A stretch of DNA of 64,000 bases from an uncultured Prevotella sp. (GTDB taxonomy: Bacteria > Bacteroidota > Bacteroidia > Bacteroidales > Bacteroidaceae): NCBI GenBank assembly GCA_902491375.1, contig CABUHE010000006.1:23241-87240 (forward strand). The letters are read 5' to 3'. Below, one piece after another: positions 18,954-27,301 of this stretch. Every line of letters starts with the position of its first letter. The stretch's first letter is position 1. Under the pieces are notes generated by a model. That model was not told the origin of the DNA. It saw nothing but the letters and a program-made list of their open reading frames with translations, and did no database searches. A program made the position numbers and the translations under genes.

Positions 18954-19011
18954 TTGTCTTAATATATTAATCCGTTATACTTTATTCTATTGTATCACTG
19001 CCGGCGGCGCA

Positions 19012-21402
19012 TCATTTGCCGAAGTTTATCCTGACCTTACCGTAAAACGCGCGCCCTGCCTTTTGCAGACTGAAGTTGTCGTAAAGCTTCTCGTCAGTGA
19101 AGTTGCGGCACTCGAACGACACGTTGTAGCGCCCGTTGCACATGCTGTAAGTTACAGTGAGATTGTGAGAGAACTGCGTCGGAACTATATAGTCGCTCAG
19201 ATTGACAGCCTGCACGCCCTCAGAGTAGTAGCAGAAGCTATGCAGATACTGGTTGTCGTAGGTCAGGGTGAGCGTATTTCCTTCTTTCAGCAGGTCGTGC
19301 CAGTAGAAGTTTACATCGGCGTCGGCAAACTGCCAGGGCACGTTAGGCATTCGCGACTTATACATAGGGTTAGCCACAGAGGTGCTGCCTACCATTATCT
19401 TCTCGTTGTCGCGCACGTTCATCTGCGTGAAATTGCCGCCTACGCTGAGCCATCGGCCGAGAGAATAGCGCGCGGAAAGATTGAAACCAGTAGTCTTCAC
19501 CTTACCGTAGTTCTCATAAAACGCACCCTCGCGGTTACCGCTAAGTGCTGCTATGCTGCGCTGGATGTAGTCGCGCGTGTCGCGGTAGACCATTCCGCCC
19601 TCCACATAGAGCGAGTGGATGCCGAACGACTTGTTCCAGCTAAGGCTAAGATTGACGTTGTCACTGCGTTCAGGACGTATCAGCACGCTGCCCGACTCAA
19701 GGTCTTCATCACCGAACATCTCCTCAATCGTGGGCAGACGGCATGCCTTCTCATACGACAGCTTGGCCTGAATACCGTCAAAAACAAAGTAAGTCGCGGC
19801 TGCGCCATAGCCCCATGAGTCAATCGTGCGGTCGGTTCTGACGAAGCTGCTCGCGTTCTCGTCGACAGCCACCGGGCCTGACACATACTGGCGGTAATAC
19901 TTACCGAAGAGCGAAACGTTCCACTTATCTGACGGCATAAGCCTGTAAGACAGTCCCGTGATGTTCTTCCTCATGTCCTTTGATATGGGGTCTTTGTCCT
20001 CGCGTCCGTATAGAAGCGACGTGTTGTCGCGGCTGAATGCGTTGAAAACGTTGTTCAGAGTCAGCGTGTGCGACCTGCTTATACGGTAGTTCACGTTGAG
20101 AGTAGCGCTCCAGTTGTCGTTGTCTGCCCTTGAATACAGATACGACTGCTCGCCCGGCGAACTTGTATGCTGCCGCTCGCCGAGCCAGTTGTAGCGGTAA
20201 CTTGCGGTGTCGACGTTCACCGTAGTGTTGCGGTTGTAATTGGCTGTGGCCACCACGCTAAGCCCCTTGACAAACAGATTGCGTTTCGAATACTCCAGCG
20301 ACGGCATTAGCGAATGGCCGTGACGGTGTTTCTGTCCGTACACAGTCTTCTGCCTTACGCCTGTCTGTATCTCCTTATATATGTGCGAATAGGTAAAACC
20401 GAGCATCAGCCTGTCGGCCCAGCTCTTGCCGGTTAGCCCGAATTTTGCCACGACTGCCTCGTTATGATAGGTGTCATTGAATCGCTTTACACGGAAAAGT
20501 CTTTTAGTATCAATGCTTTGCGAGCCGAAGTCGAACACCGGGGCGTCTACGTGGTAGCTGTTGTCAGAGTAGTTCTGAAAGGCGTTTATCTCATAAGTAA
20601 GACCGTTGCCGAAAGTCTGTCCGAAGTTGATGTAAGACTTATGCGTGTTGAACGAGCCGTAAGAATAAGACGCGTCGACAAACCAGCGGCGCCGCTTGCG
20701 GTTGGTAACGATGTTGATTACGCCGCCTATGGCGTCTGTGCCGAAGCCTACGGGCACAACTCCCTTATAGACTTCTATGCGGTCGGCAAAGCTGACGGGT
20801 ATGTTGTTAAGGCCGAACGAGCTGCCGACGCCCTCCTGGGGCACGCCGTCTATGAATATCTTTACGTGCTTGCCGCTGAAGCCGTCGAGCATGAGGTTCA
20901 TGTCTGAACCAACTCCGCCCGACTCTCTCAGTTTAAGTCCGGGCGTCTTGGTGAGCGCCTCGCTCAGTGTCTTGGTTGTGTTGAGCATGTCTTTTGTGTC
21001 AACGGCTACGGCGTTGTAAGCCGAGTTTTTCACCCTGCTTACGCCTGCCGATACTACCGAAACCTCTGCAAGCTGTATGGCGTCTTCCTTTATATTAAAG
21101 TCTATCTGCTGGCGCAATCCGGCCTTAACGGTAACCTCACGCTCTATGGTTTTGTATCCTACTGCCGACACTACCAGACTGTAACGACCGGCAGGCGCGG
21201 TGATGTGGTATATGCCGCGGCTGTCGGTATGCGCGCCGTGAGCCGTGCCTTTAAGCATCACAGTGGCAAAACTTACAGGCTGCTTGCCGTCTGATATTAT
21301 CTTTCCCGATATCATTCCGCCGCCGTCGCGGTCAGCATAGGCTGTAAGCTGAACTGCGAGAAGCAGCATAATAAGTAGAGATTTCAATGCTTTTGCTTTC
21401 AC
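19012..21402 (-). CDS. xusA: XusA-like TonB-dependent siderophore receptor
   Basis: About 796 residues. Signal peptide, then a carboxypeptidase-regulatory-like domain (ISGKIISDGKQPVSFATV), a TonB plug (SEALTKTPGLKLRE, GGVINIVTNRKRRR) and a 22-strand barrel ending in GKVRINFGK. This one-domain-plus-plug layout, outside a SusCD pair and followed by DUF4374 and PepSY genes, matches XusA of B. thetaiotaomicron, an importer of other bacteria's siderophores. The open frame begins with TTG at 21441, but that codon overlaps the promoter box at 21439-21446; GTG at 21402, giving VKAKALKSLLIMLLLAVQ as signal peptide, is the better start. Substrate specificity is inferred by context. Confidence 0.87.
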   Translation of the reverse strand: MKAKALKSLLIMLLLAVQLTAYADRDGGGMISGKIISDGKQPVSFATVMLKGTAHGAHTDSRGIYHITAPAGRYSLVVSAVGYKTIEREVTVKAGLRQQIDFNIKEDAIQLAEVSVVSAGVSRVKNSAYNAVAVDTKDMLNTTKTLSEALTKTPGLKLRESGGVGSDMNLMLDGFSGKHVKIFIDGVPQEGVGSSFGLNNIPVSFADRIEVYKGVVPVGFGTDAIGGVINIVTNRKRRRWFVDASYSYGSFNTHKSYINFGQTFGNGLTYEINAFQNYSDNSYHVDAPVFDFGSQSIDTKRLFRVKRFNDTYHNEAVVAKFGLTGKSWADRLMLGFTYSHIYKEIQTGVRQKTVYGQKHRHGHSLMPSLEYSKRNLFVKGLSVVATANYNRNTTVNVDTASYRYNWLGERQHTSSPGEQSYLYSRADNDNWSATLNVNYRISRSHTLTLNNVFNAFSRDNTSLLYGREDKDPISKDMRKNITGLSYRLMPSDKWNVSLFGKYYRQYVSGPVAVDENASSFVRTDRTIDSWGYGAAATYFVFDGIQAKLSYEKACRLPTIEEMFGDEDLESGSVLIRPERSDNVNLSLSWNKSFGIHSLYVEGGMVYRDTRDYIQRSIAALSGNREGAFYENYGKVKTTGFNLSARYSLGRWLSVGGNFTQMNVRDNEKIMVGSTSVANPMYKSRMPNVPWQFADADVNFYWHDLLKEGNTLTLTYDNQYLHSFCYYSEGVQAVNLSDYIVPTQFSHNLTVTYSMCNGRYNVSFECRNFTDEKLYDNFSLQKAGRAFYGKVRINFGK

Positions 21403-21438
21403 TTTGATATGTATTTCTGTTATTAACTGAATCCGCTG

Positions 21439-21446
21439 CAAAGTTA
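21439..21446 (-). promoter_or_regulatory. Promoter of the xus operon
   Basis: Minus-strand TAACTTTG followed by C is a strong -7 box. It overlaps the TTG at 21441 and so shifts the xusA start to 21402. A -33 element at good spacing was not clear, which may reflect activator dependence. Confidence 0.65.
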
Positions 21447-22045
21447 AGGGCTGTCCGTAACGCCCACAATAGCAAAAAATCGGTATTTTAACAAATCAAA
21501 AAATAATCATTTCTAGGTATGCGCAACATCTGTTGAAGGTAATTATAACCACTTATTATGACAGAGAAAAGCCGTTGTTTCTGAACAGAAAACACGCCTG
21601 ACTATCCGGCACGGCTTAACCCGTAACGGACTGGCTGCAACACATTGGCATTGCCGCAAAAGACAGAATAAACTTTGGGCAAAATACAATAACGTTATGA
21701 AAGGCTACCTTTTGCAGTGTAAAAGGCCATCTCTCACCATGCAAAAGGTGCTCTTTCACGACGCGATATGCCACCTTTCAGCAAGGAGGACATATCTATC
21801 TGATTTTCAAGTATTTAAAGAACACACCGCAGCAGGAATGAAAACTAAAGAAAAAGCTGCCCGGCGTGCAGGAAAACATGGTTGAAAAACATGCGGAAAA
21901 TAAAAAGGCGCAGAGTTAACTTCACAGTCGCCCTACGCCTAAAAAACTTAAACAACCAATAAATTCAGAGTTATACAGTATTACTGCAAAAATATAATTG
22001 CAGCTGCCGGCAGCATCGGTCATAATGTCCCGGCAGCCTGTTATA
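21447..22045. other. Intergenic region between xusA and glnN
   Basis: About 600 bp with no credible gene. It contains the xus promoter side, a repeat array (21700-21778) and a GC-rich inverted repeat GCTGCCGG/CCGGCAGC at 22003-22036 that may help terminate glnN on the minus strand. The rest is unremarkable. Confidence 0.6.
21700..21778. repeat. Four-module 22-bp periodic palindrome array, copy C
   Basis: Modules begin at 21700 (AAAGGCTACCTTT), 21722 (AAAGGCCATCTCT), 21744 (AAAGGTGCTCTTT) and 21766 (ATATGCCACCTTT), with exact 22-bp steps. The fourth keeps the right half only. It lies about 300 bp upstream of xusA in that gene's direction. Confidence 0.87.
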
Positions 22046-24241
22046 TTATCTGATGAACAGCAGCTCGCGGTACTTAGGCAGAGTCCAAAGCTCGTCAGCG
22101 ACAACAAGCTCAAGCTTGTCAATCTGATAACGGATCTCCTCCATCTTCGGAGCTACAGTGTCATGATATGCGATAGCCTTCTCGCGCTCGCTCTCAATCT
22201 TGTTAGCCACTTTACGTGCGTTGACAAGTTCCTCAACACCTGTCTCGATGGCCTGAGTGCGTTCAGCTATCTCCTCGATAAGCTTCATATTGCGTGCGCA
22301 AAGCTTTTCAGCCTTCTCAGTCGGGAATATCTGGCGCATGTTCTGCACGTTCTTAGCCAGCTGGCTCTGATAGTGAGTAGCAACAGGAACGATGTGGTTC
22401 ATCGTGATGTCGCCCATCACACGTGCCTCAATCTGGATGCGCTTAGTATAAGTATCCCATTTAACCTCGTTACGTGCCTCAAGCTCCTTGCGGTTCATGA
22501 CATTCATTGACTCGAACATCTTAACAGACTCCTCTGTGAGGTAGTTGTCGAAGATAACCGGGCAGCTCTTCTCGCAGTCGAGACCGCGGCGGCGTGCCTC
22601 CTCAACCCACTCGTCTGAATATCCGTTGCCGTCGAAACGTATCGGCTTGCAGGTCTTTATATCTTCACGCAGAACGTCGATGATGGCGTCAGTCTGGTCG
22701 TGGCCTTCGCTTATCAGTGCGTCAACACGGCGCTTGAAGTCTGTAAGAGCCTCAGCGACAGCAGTGTTAAGAGCTATCATTGCAGAAGCACAGTTAGCCT
22801 CGCTACCTACTGCACGGAACTCGAAACGGTTACCTGTGAATGCGAATGGGCTGGTACGGTTACGGTCTGTATTATCTATGAGCAGCTCAGGAATCTCAGG
22901 AATGTCGAGCTTCATGCCCTGTTTGCCTGCTACGTTGAACAGATCGTCCTTGTCAGACTTCTCTATATGGTCGAGCAGTTCAGACAACTGCTTGCCGAGG
23001 AATGACGAGATAATTGCTGGAGGAGCCTCGTTTGCGCCCAGACGGTGAGCGTTTGTAGCGCTCATGATGCTGGCCTTGATCAGTCCGTTGTGACGGTAAA
23101 CACCCATGAGTGTCTCTACTATGAATGTAACGAAGCGCAGATTGTCCTCCGGAGTCTTGCCGGGAGCGTGCAGCAGTACGCCTGTATCAGTAGAAAGACT
23201 CCAGTTATTGTGCTTACCTGAACCGTTGATGCCTGCAAAAGGCTTCTCATGCAGAAGCACACGGAAGCCGTGCTTGCGTGCGACTTTCTTCATCAGCGAC
23301 ATCAGGAGCATGTTATGGTCATTGGCGATGTTGGTTTCCTCGAAGATAGGAGCTATCTCAAACTGGTTAGGAGCAACCTCATTGTGGCGTGTCTTGCAAG
23401 GAATGGCAAGCTCAAGAGCCTGGATTTCAAGGTCTTTCATGAATGCCTGAACACGGTCAGGAATAGTTCCGAAATAGTGATCCTCCATCTGCTGGTTCTT
23501 TGCAGAGTCGTGTCCCATAAGTGTGCGGCCTGTAAGCATCAGGTCTGGACGTGCGCTATAAAGGCCCTCGTCTACGAGGAAGTACTCCTGCTCCCAACCA
23601 AGGTTGCTGGTAACCTTCTTTACATTCGGGTCGAAATAGTGGCAAACGTCAGTTGCAGCCACGTTTACTGCGTGGAGCGCACGCAACAACGGAGCCTTGT
23701 AGTCGAGCGCTTCGCCTGTATAAGAAATGAAAATAGTCGGGATACAGAGCGTATCATCCATGATAAATACAGGAGATGTCGGGTCCCATGCAGAATATCC
23801 GCGTGCCTCGAAGGTGTTACGTATACCTCCGTTAGGGAATGAGCTTGCATCAGGCTCCTGCTGAACAAGCAGCTTGCCTGTGAACTCCTCTATCATACCA
23901 CCCTTGCCGTCATGCTCAATGAAGGCATCGTGCTTCTCGGCTGTGCCCTCAGTAAGCGGCTGGAACCAGTGTGTGTAGTGAGTTACTCCGTTCTCCTCTG
24001 CCCACTGCTTCATGCCGGCAGCTACTGCATCGGCAATCGAGCGGTCGAGGCGCGAACCGTTGTCAATAACGTCGATAAGAGCGTCGTAGACCGACGGTGG
24101 CAGGTACTTGTACATCTTGGCACGGTTGAACACATACTTGCCAAAGTATTCCGACGGGCGTTCTACCGGCGCAATCACTTCCAAAGGCTTCTTCTTGAAG
24201 GCCTCTTCTACAACTTGGAATCTTAAGTTTGTCATCATCAT
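22046..24241 (-). CDS. glnN: Type III glutamine synthetase
   Basis: A 731-residue cytoplasmic enzyme that makes glutamine from glutamate, ammonia and ATP. Length and motifs are those of GSIII: KGGMIEEFTGK early, ETNIANDHNMLLM and AGINGSGKHNNWSLST in the catalytic core, and GNRFEFRAVGSEANCASAMI near the C-terminal core. The C terminus (KYRELLFIR) is complete. Three ATG codons stand in a row at the start; MTNLRFQVV from the third is equally likely. The gene has its own promoter (24356-24363), indicating separate nitrogen control rather than an operon with dapL. GSIII is the usual ammonia-assimilating enzyme of Bacteroidales. Confidence 0.97.
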   Translation of the reverse strand: MMMTNLRFQVVEEAFKKKPLEVIAPVERPSEYFGKYVFNRAKMYKYLPPSVYDALIDVIDNGSRLDRSIADAVAAGMKQWAEENGVTHYTHWFQPLTEGTAEKHDAFIEHDGKGGMIEEFTGKLLVQQEPDASSFPNGGIRNTFEARGYSAWDPTSPVFIMDDTLCIPTIFISYTGEALDYKAPLLRALHAVNVAATDVCHYFDPNVKKVTSNLGWEQEYFLVDEGLYSARPDLMLTGRTLMGHDSAKNQQMEDHYFGTIPDRVQAFMKDLEIQALELAIPCKTRHNEVAPNQFEIAPIFEETNIANDHNMLLMSLMKKVARKHGFRVLLHEKPFAGINGSGKHNNWSLSTDTGVLLHAPGKTPEDNLRFVTFIVETLMGVYRHNGLIKASIMSATNAHRLGANEAPPAIISSFLGKQLSELLDHIEKSDKDDLFNVAGKQGMKLDIPEIPELLIDNTDRNRTSPFAFTGNRFEFRAVGSEANCASAMIALNTAVAEALTDFKRRVDALISEGHDQTDAIIDVLREDIKTCKPIRFDGNGYSDEWVEEARRRGLDCEKSCPVIFDNYLTEESVKMFESMNVMNRKELEARNEVKWDTYTKRIQIEARVMGDITMNHIVPVATHYQSQLAKNVQNMRQIFPTEKAEKLCARNMKLIEEIAERTQAIETGVEELVNARKVANKIESEREKAIAYHDTVAPKMEEIRYQIDKLELVVADELWTLPKYRELLFIR

Positions 24242-24355
24242 TACTGTTTTATCGGCAAGTGACAGCTTACATGGCGACGTGTAATGTTATTGGACAAAAC
24301 AACTATCACCTTGTCAGCGCATCACTGGCACTTGACTGCTTTTTATCTTCTGCTG

Positions 24356-24363
24356 CAAAGATA
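24356..24363 (-). promoter_or_regulatory. Promoter of glnN
   Basis: Minus-strand TATCTTTG followed by C, about 115 nt before the start codons, matches the -7 consensus. The resulting leader of about 110 nt is long enough for post-transcriptional control, but no known riboswitch was recognised. Confidence 0.65.
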
Positions 24364-24458
24364 CTCTATATTTTTGTCTTATTAACACTTTTACCGTAGA
24401 AAATGTGCATTTTGTTACATATTTAATATAAAAGTGCACACAGAGTAGGCGTAAAGCG

Positions 24459-25694
24459 TTATTTCTTCATCCATTCGCCTATACGGGCAAGAGCTTTTAT
24501 GCAATCTTCCCTGTCGCCAAATGAAGTGAGGCGTACGAAGCCCTCACCGCTCGGACCGAAGCCCACGCCAGGTGTACATACAACCTGTGCTCCGTAAAGC
24601 ATCTGCTCGAAGAACTTCCAGCTGGGCATTCCGTCCGGAGTCTTAACCCACAGGTAGGGAGCATTCTCTCCACCATAGACTTTCAGTCCTAACTTGGTCA
24701 GTTCCTCTCGCATAAGCCGTGCGTTTCCCATGTAATAGTTAATGGTCGCCTTAACCTGCTCCTTTCCTTCAGGAGTGTAAATGGCTTCGGCTGCGCGCTG
24801 GCTGATGTAACTTGTACCGTTGAACTTTGTACACTGACGACGATTCCACATGTCGTTGAGCGGATAACGCTCTTTACCGTCCATGCTGACAGCTGTCAGT
24901 TCCTTAGGAACAATGGTGTAGCCGCATCGTACTCCGGTAAATCCGGCAGTCTTTGAATAACTGTGGAATTCGATAGCGACCTTTCGCGCGCCTTTTATTT
25001 CGTAAATGGAATGAGGTATTTCCGGGTCCTGGATGTAAGCCTCGTAGGCTGCATCGTAGAATATGAGTGTGTCGTTTCTGAGCGCGTAGTTAACCCATTT
25101 GCGCAGCTCATCACGGCTGATTACAGTTCCTGTAGGATTGTTCGGGTAGCACAGATAGATAATATCGACGCGGTGGTCAGGTATCTGCGGTACGAAGTTG
25201 TTCTCCTCCAGGCACGGCATATAAGTAACATTGCTCCAACGACCGTTGACAAGTGTGCCTGCACGGCCGCACATTACGTTGCTGTCGATGTATACAGGAT
25301 AAATCGGGTCGGTTACTCCGAAGTTGTTGTCCCAGCGTACAAGCTCGCCGATGTTACCTGTATCGCTCTTCGCACCGTCGCTGATGAACACCTCGCTCGG
25401 GTCGATATGTATGCCACGCGGCAGGAAGTCGTTCTTAACAATAGCCTCTCTCAGGAACAGATAGCCCTGCTCAGGGCCATATCCGTGGAATGTCTCCTTA
25501 GCTGCCATCTCGTCAACGGCCTTGTGCATTGCTTTTATAACAGCCGGACAGAGCGGCTGAGTTACGTCGCCAATGCCCAGACTTATAACGTCAGCTTTCG
25601 GGTGAGAGACCTTGAAAGCGTTTACTTTTTTTGCTATGTCGGCAAAGAGATAATTCTTTGTCAGTTTCAGGTAATGTTCGTTTATTAGTGCCAT
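24459..25694 (-). CDS. dapL: LL-diaminopimelate aminotransferase
   Basis: A 411-residue PLP enzyme that converts tetrahydrodipicolinate and glutamate directly to LL-diaminopimelate, the short route to lysine and peptidoglycan cross-links. Diagnostic segments are NEHYLKLTKNYLFADIAKKV at the start, YPNNPTGTV, and the PLP-lysine region FHSYSKTAGFTGVRCGYT. The frame opens six codons earlier (MIKNNF), but MALINEHY at 25694 is the usual family start. It follows dapF in the same direction after about 100 bp that contains a hairpin, so the two form a likely DAP operon with possible read-through control. Confidence 0.97.
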   Translation of the reverse strand: MALINEHYLKLTKNYLFADIAKKVNAFKVSHPKADVISLGIGDVTQPLCPAVIKAMHKAVDEMAAKETFHGYGPEQGYLFLREAIVKNDFLPRGIHIDPSEVFISDGAKSDTGNIGELVRWDNNFGVTDPIYPVYIDSNVMCGRAGTLVNGRWSNVTYMPCLEENNFVPQIPDHRVDIIYLCYPNNPTGTVISRDELRKWVNYALRNDTLIFYDAAYEAYIQDPEIPHSIYEIKGARKVAIEFHSYSKTAGFTGVRCGYTIVPKELTAVSMDGKERYPLNDMWNRRQCTKFNGTSYISQRAAEAIYTPEGKEQVKATINYYMGNARLMREELTKLGLKVYGGENAPYLWVKTPDGMPSWKFFEQMLYGAQVVCTPGVGFGPSGEGFVRLTSFGDREDCIKALARIGEWMKK

Positions 25695-25749
25695 AAAATT
25701 ATTTTTTATCAAATCAGCATCAAAAATGACGCTTCGTATTAAAGCCAGA

Positions 25750-25779
25750 ATGCGCGACCGTATTCAAACGGTCACGCAT
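25750..25779 (-). other. Hairpin between dapF and dapL
   Basis: ATGCG-C-GACCGT (25750-25761) and ACGGTC-A-CGCAT (25768-25779) form an 11-bp stem with one internal mismatch and a 6-nt loop. No T tract follows on the minus strand, so it is more like an intercistronic processing or stability hairpin than a terminator. Confidence 0.6.
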
Positions 25780-25792
25780 ATTATCTTGACTC

Positions 25793-26650
25793 CTAAACTT
25801 TCATATTTATTTTTCCTTCGAACACGAACTCAGCTCCGCCTGTCATATACACGTGGTTGTCGTCCTTGTTCCACCTGATGTTCAGCGTTCCGCCGTCCAT
25901 TACTATGTCGCAACTGCGCTCCGTGCGTCCTGTTACCGCAGCAGCCACCGCCGTAGCGCAGGCTCCTGTACCGCAGGCCATTGTTATGCCGCTGCCTCGT
26001 TCCCACACTCGTGTTCTGATGCTGCCGGCCGAAGTAACCTGCGCGAACTCTATATTACACCTGCTGGGGAAAGCTTTATGTCGTTCAAGCTCACTTCCAA
26101 GACGCGCCACGTCAACTTTGGCGATGTCGTCTACGAAAATAACGAAGTGAGGATTGCCCATCGACACGAACGTGCCTTCATACTCTTTGCCGTCAGCCAT
26201 TACGTGGCCTGCACCGGCATCGCAGTTTTCGGGCAAGTAAAGCGAAGGCGACTCAAGCTCAGGCTCAAGCATATCCACGGTTACACTTTCAACCTTTCCC
26301 TGCTCAACATGCAGCTCCAAGGTCTTAACACCGGAAAGAGTCTCAAGACGTATTGAAGTCTTATCTGTGAAACCTTTTTCATAAAGGTACTTGCCAATAC
26401 ATCTCGAAGCGTTGCCACACATCATCGCCTCCGAGCCGTCGGCGTTGAATATGCGCATTGAGAAGTCTGCCTCGCCATCCGACGGCGAGCCTATCAGCAC
26501 AAGGCCATCACTGCCTATGCCTTTATGACGGTCGCTCCACTCAATAGCAACAGCGCCCGGATCGGGGATGTCATACAGCAACGTATTAACATAAATATAG
26601 TCGTTGCCTGCCCCGTGCATCTTTGTAAATCTTACAACTGTCGATGCCAT
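25793..26650 (-). CDS. dapF: Diaminopimelate epimerase
   Basis: A 285-residue cofactor-independent racemase that converts LL- to meso-diaminopimelate. Both catalytic cysteines are present in their family motifs: MMCGNASRC near residue 78 and TMACGTGACAT near residue 225. The early FTKMHGAGNDYIYV segment is the family signature. It precedes dapL on the minus strand, so the genes encode consecutive steps (dapL product is the dapF substrate). Promoter at 26700-26707. Confidence 0.97.
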   Translation of the reverse strand: MASTVVRFTKMHGAGNDYIYVNTLLYDIPDPGAVAIEWSDRHKGIGSDGLVLIGSPSDGEADFSMRIFNADGSEAMMCGNASRCIGKYLYEKGFTDKTSIRLETLSGVKTLELHVEQGKVESVTVDMLEPELESPSLYLPENCDAGAGHVMADGKEYEGTFVSMGNPHFVIFVDDIAKVDVARLGSELERHKAFPSRCNIEFAQVTSAGSIRTRVWERGSGITMACGTGACATAVAAAVTGRTERSCDIVMDGGTLNIRWNKDDNHVYMTGGAEFVFEGKINMKV

Positions 26651-26699
26651 TTTGCCTCTCTTTTATCGTTCAACCTTTCTTTTTGTCTTTACTCGCTTG

Positions 26700-26707
26700 C
26701 AAAATTA
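26700..26707 (-). promoter_or_regulatory. Promoter of dapF-dapL
   Basis: Minus-strand TAATTTTG followed by C, 49 nt before dapF; a TTTG on the same strand 18 nt upstream (26726-26729) fits the -33 element. Confidence 0.7.
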
Positions 26708-26857
26708 CAACATTTTGCTCGCAAACAAATTAAAACAAGTGCAAAAATATATAAGTTTATGCACCCAACTTACTAAATTTAGACAAAAACATTAAATAAA
26801 TATCAAATTAAAACTTAAATCAAGATGAAACACTTCATAATGTTGTTCCACTTTTTT

Positions 26858-27262
26858 TCAGTTTTTCTCAATATTGTCATTCAATGTCTTTCTAATCGAG
26901 TTCATTTTCTCAATTCTGTCGATTGAGAACACACGGCTGTGCCTGTCGATGAAGTCAAACAGCATGAAAGACCGCTCAAGTACCGCTGTACGCATAGGCT
27001 CGCTCATGTCGTCGGCCTCGGCGTTATACAGTTCGGCAAGCATATCCATGCGGTTGAGCCGCTCGTCCTCAGGATATTTCTCCATAGAGCGCATTATGTC
27101 GTCAAGCGTCGCGGTATGGTAAAAAGCATAATCGCCGAAATACTGCTCGAACATCTTACGCACAGCTTCCTGCCGCTTGCCTACCTCTTTCTTCTCAAGC
27201 AGTCTCTGCAAGGCAGCCATAAACTCCCTTATCAGCCTTTGTATGTAATCACGTTGCAACAT
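26858..27262 (-). CDS. Small alpha-helical protein downstream of a helicase, unrecognised
   Basis: A 134-residue, highly charged protein predicted to be almost all helix (RLIREFMAALQRLLEKKEVG, then several amphipathic helices to the C terminus). No signal peptide, membrane segment, Cys pair or DNA-binding motif was recognised. It starts 39 bp after the stop of the UPF1-like helicase on the same strand, so it is probably co-expressed and could be a partner. The gene is bounded on the left by AT-rich sequence without a clear terminator. Function unknown. Confidence 0.7.
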   Translation of the reverse strand: MLQRDYIQRLIREFMAALQRLLEKKEVGKRQEAVRKMFEQYFGDYAFYHTATLDDIMRSMEKYPEDERLNRMDMLAELYNAEADDMSEPMRTAVLERSFMLFDFIDRHSRVFSIDRIEKMNSIRKTLNDNIEKN

Positions 27263-27301
27263 AATAATATTCAGTTTGCCTACATCCGCAGCCAGCCGAT
27301 G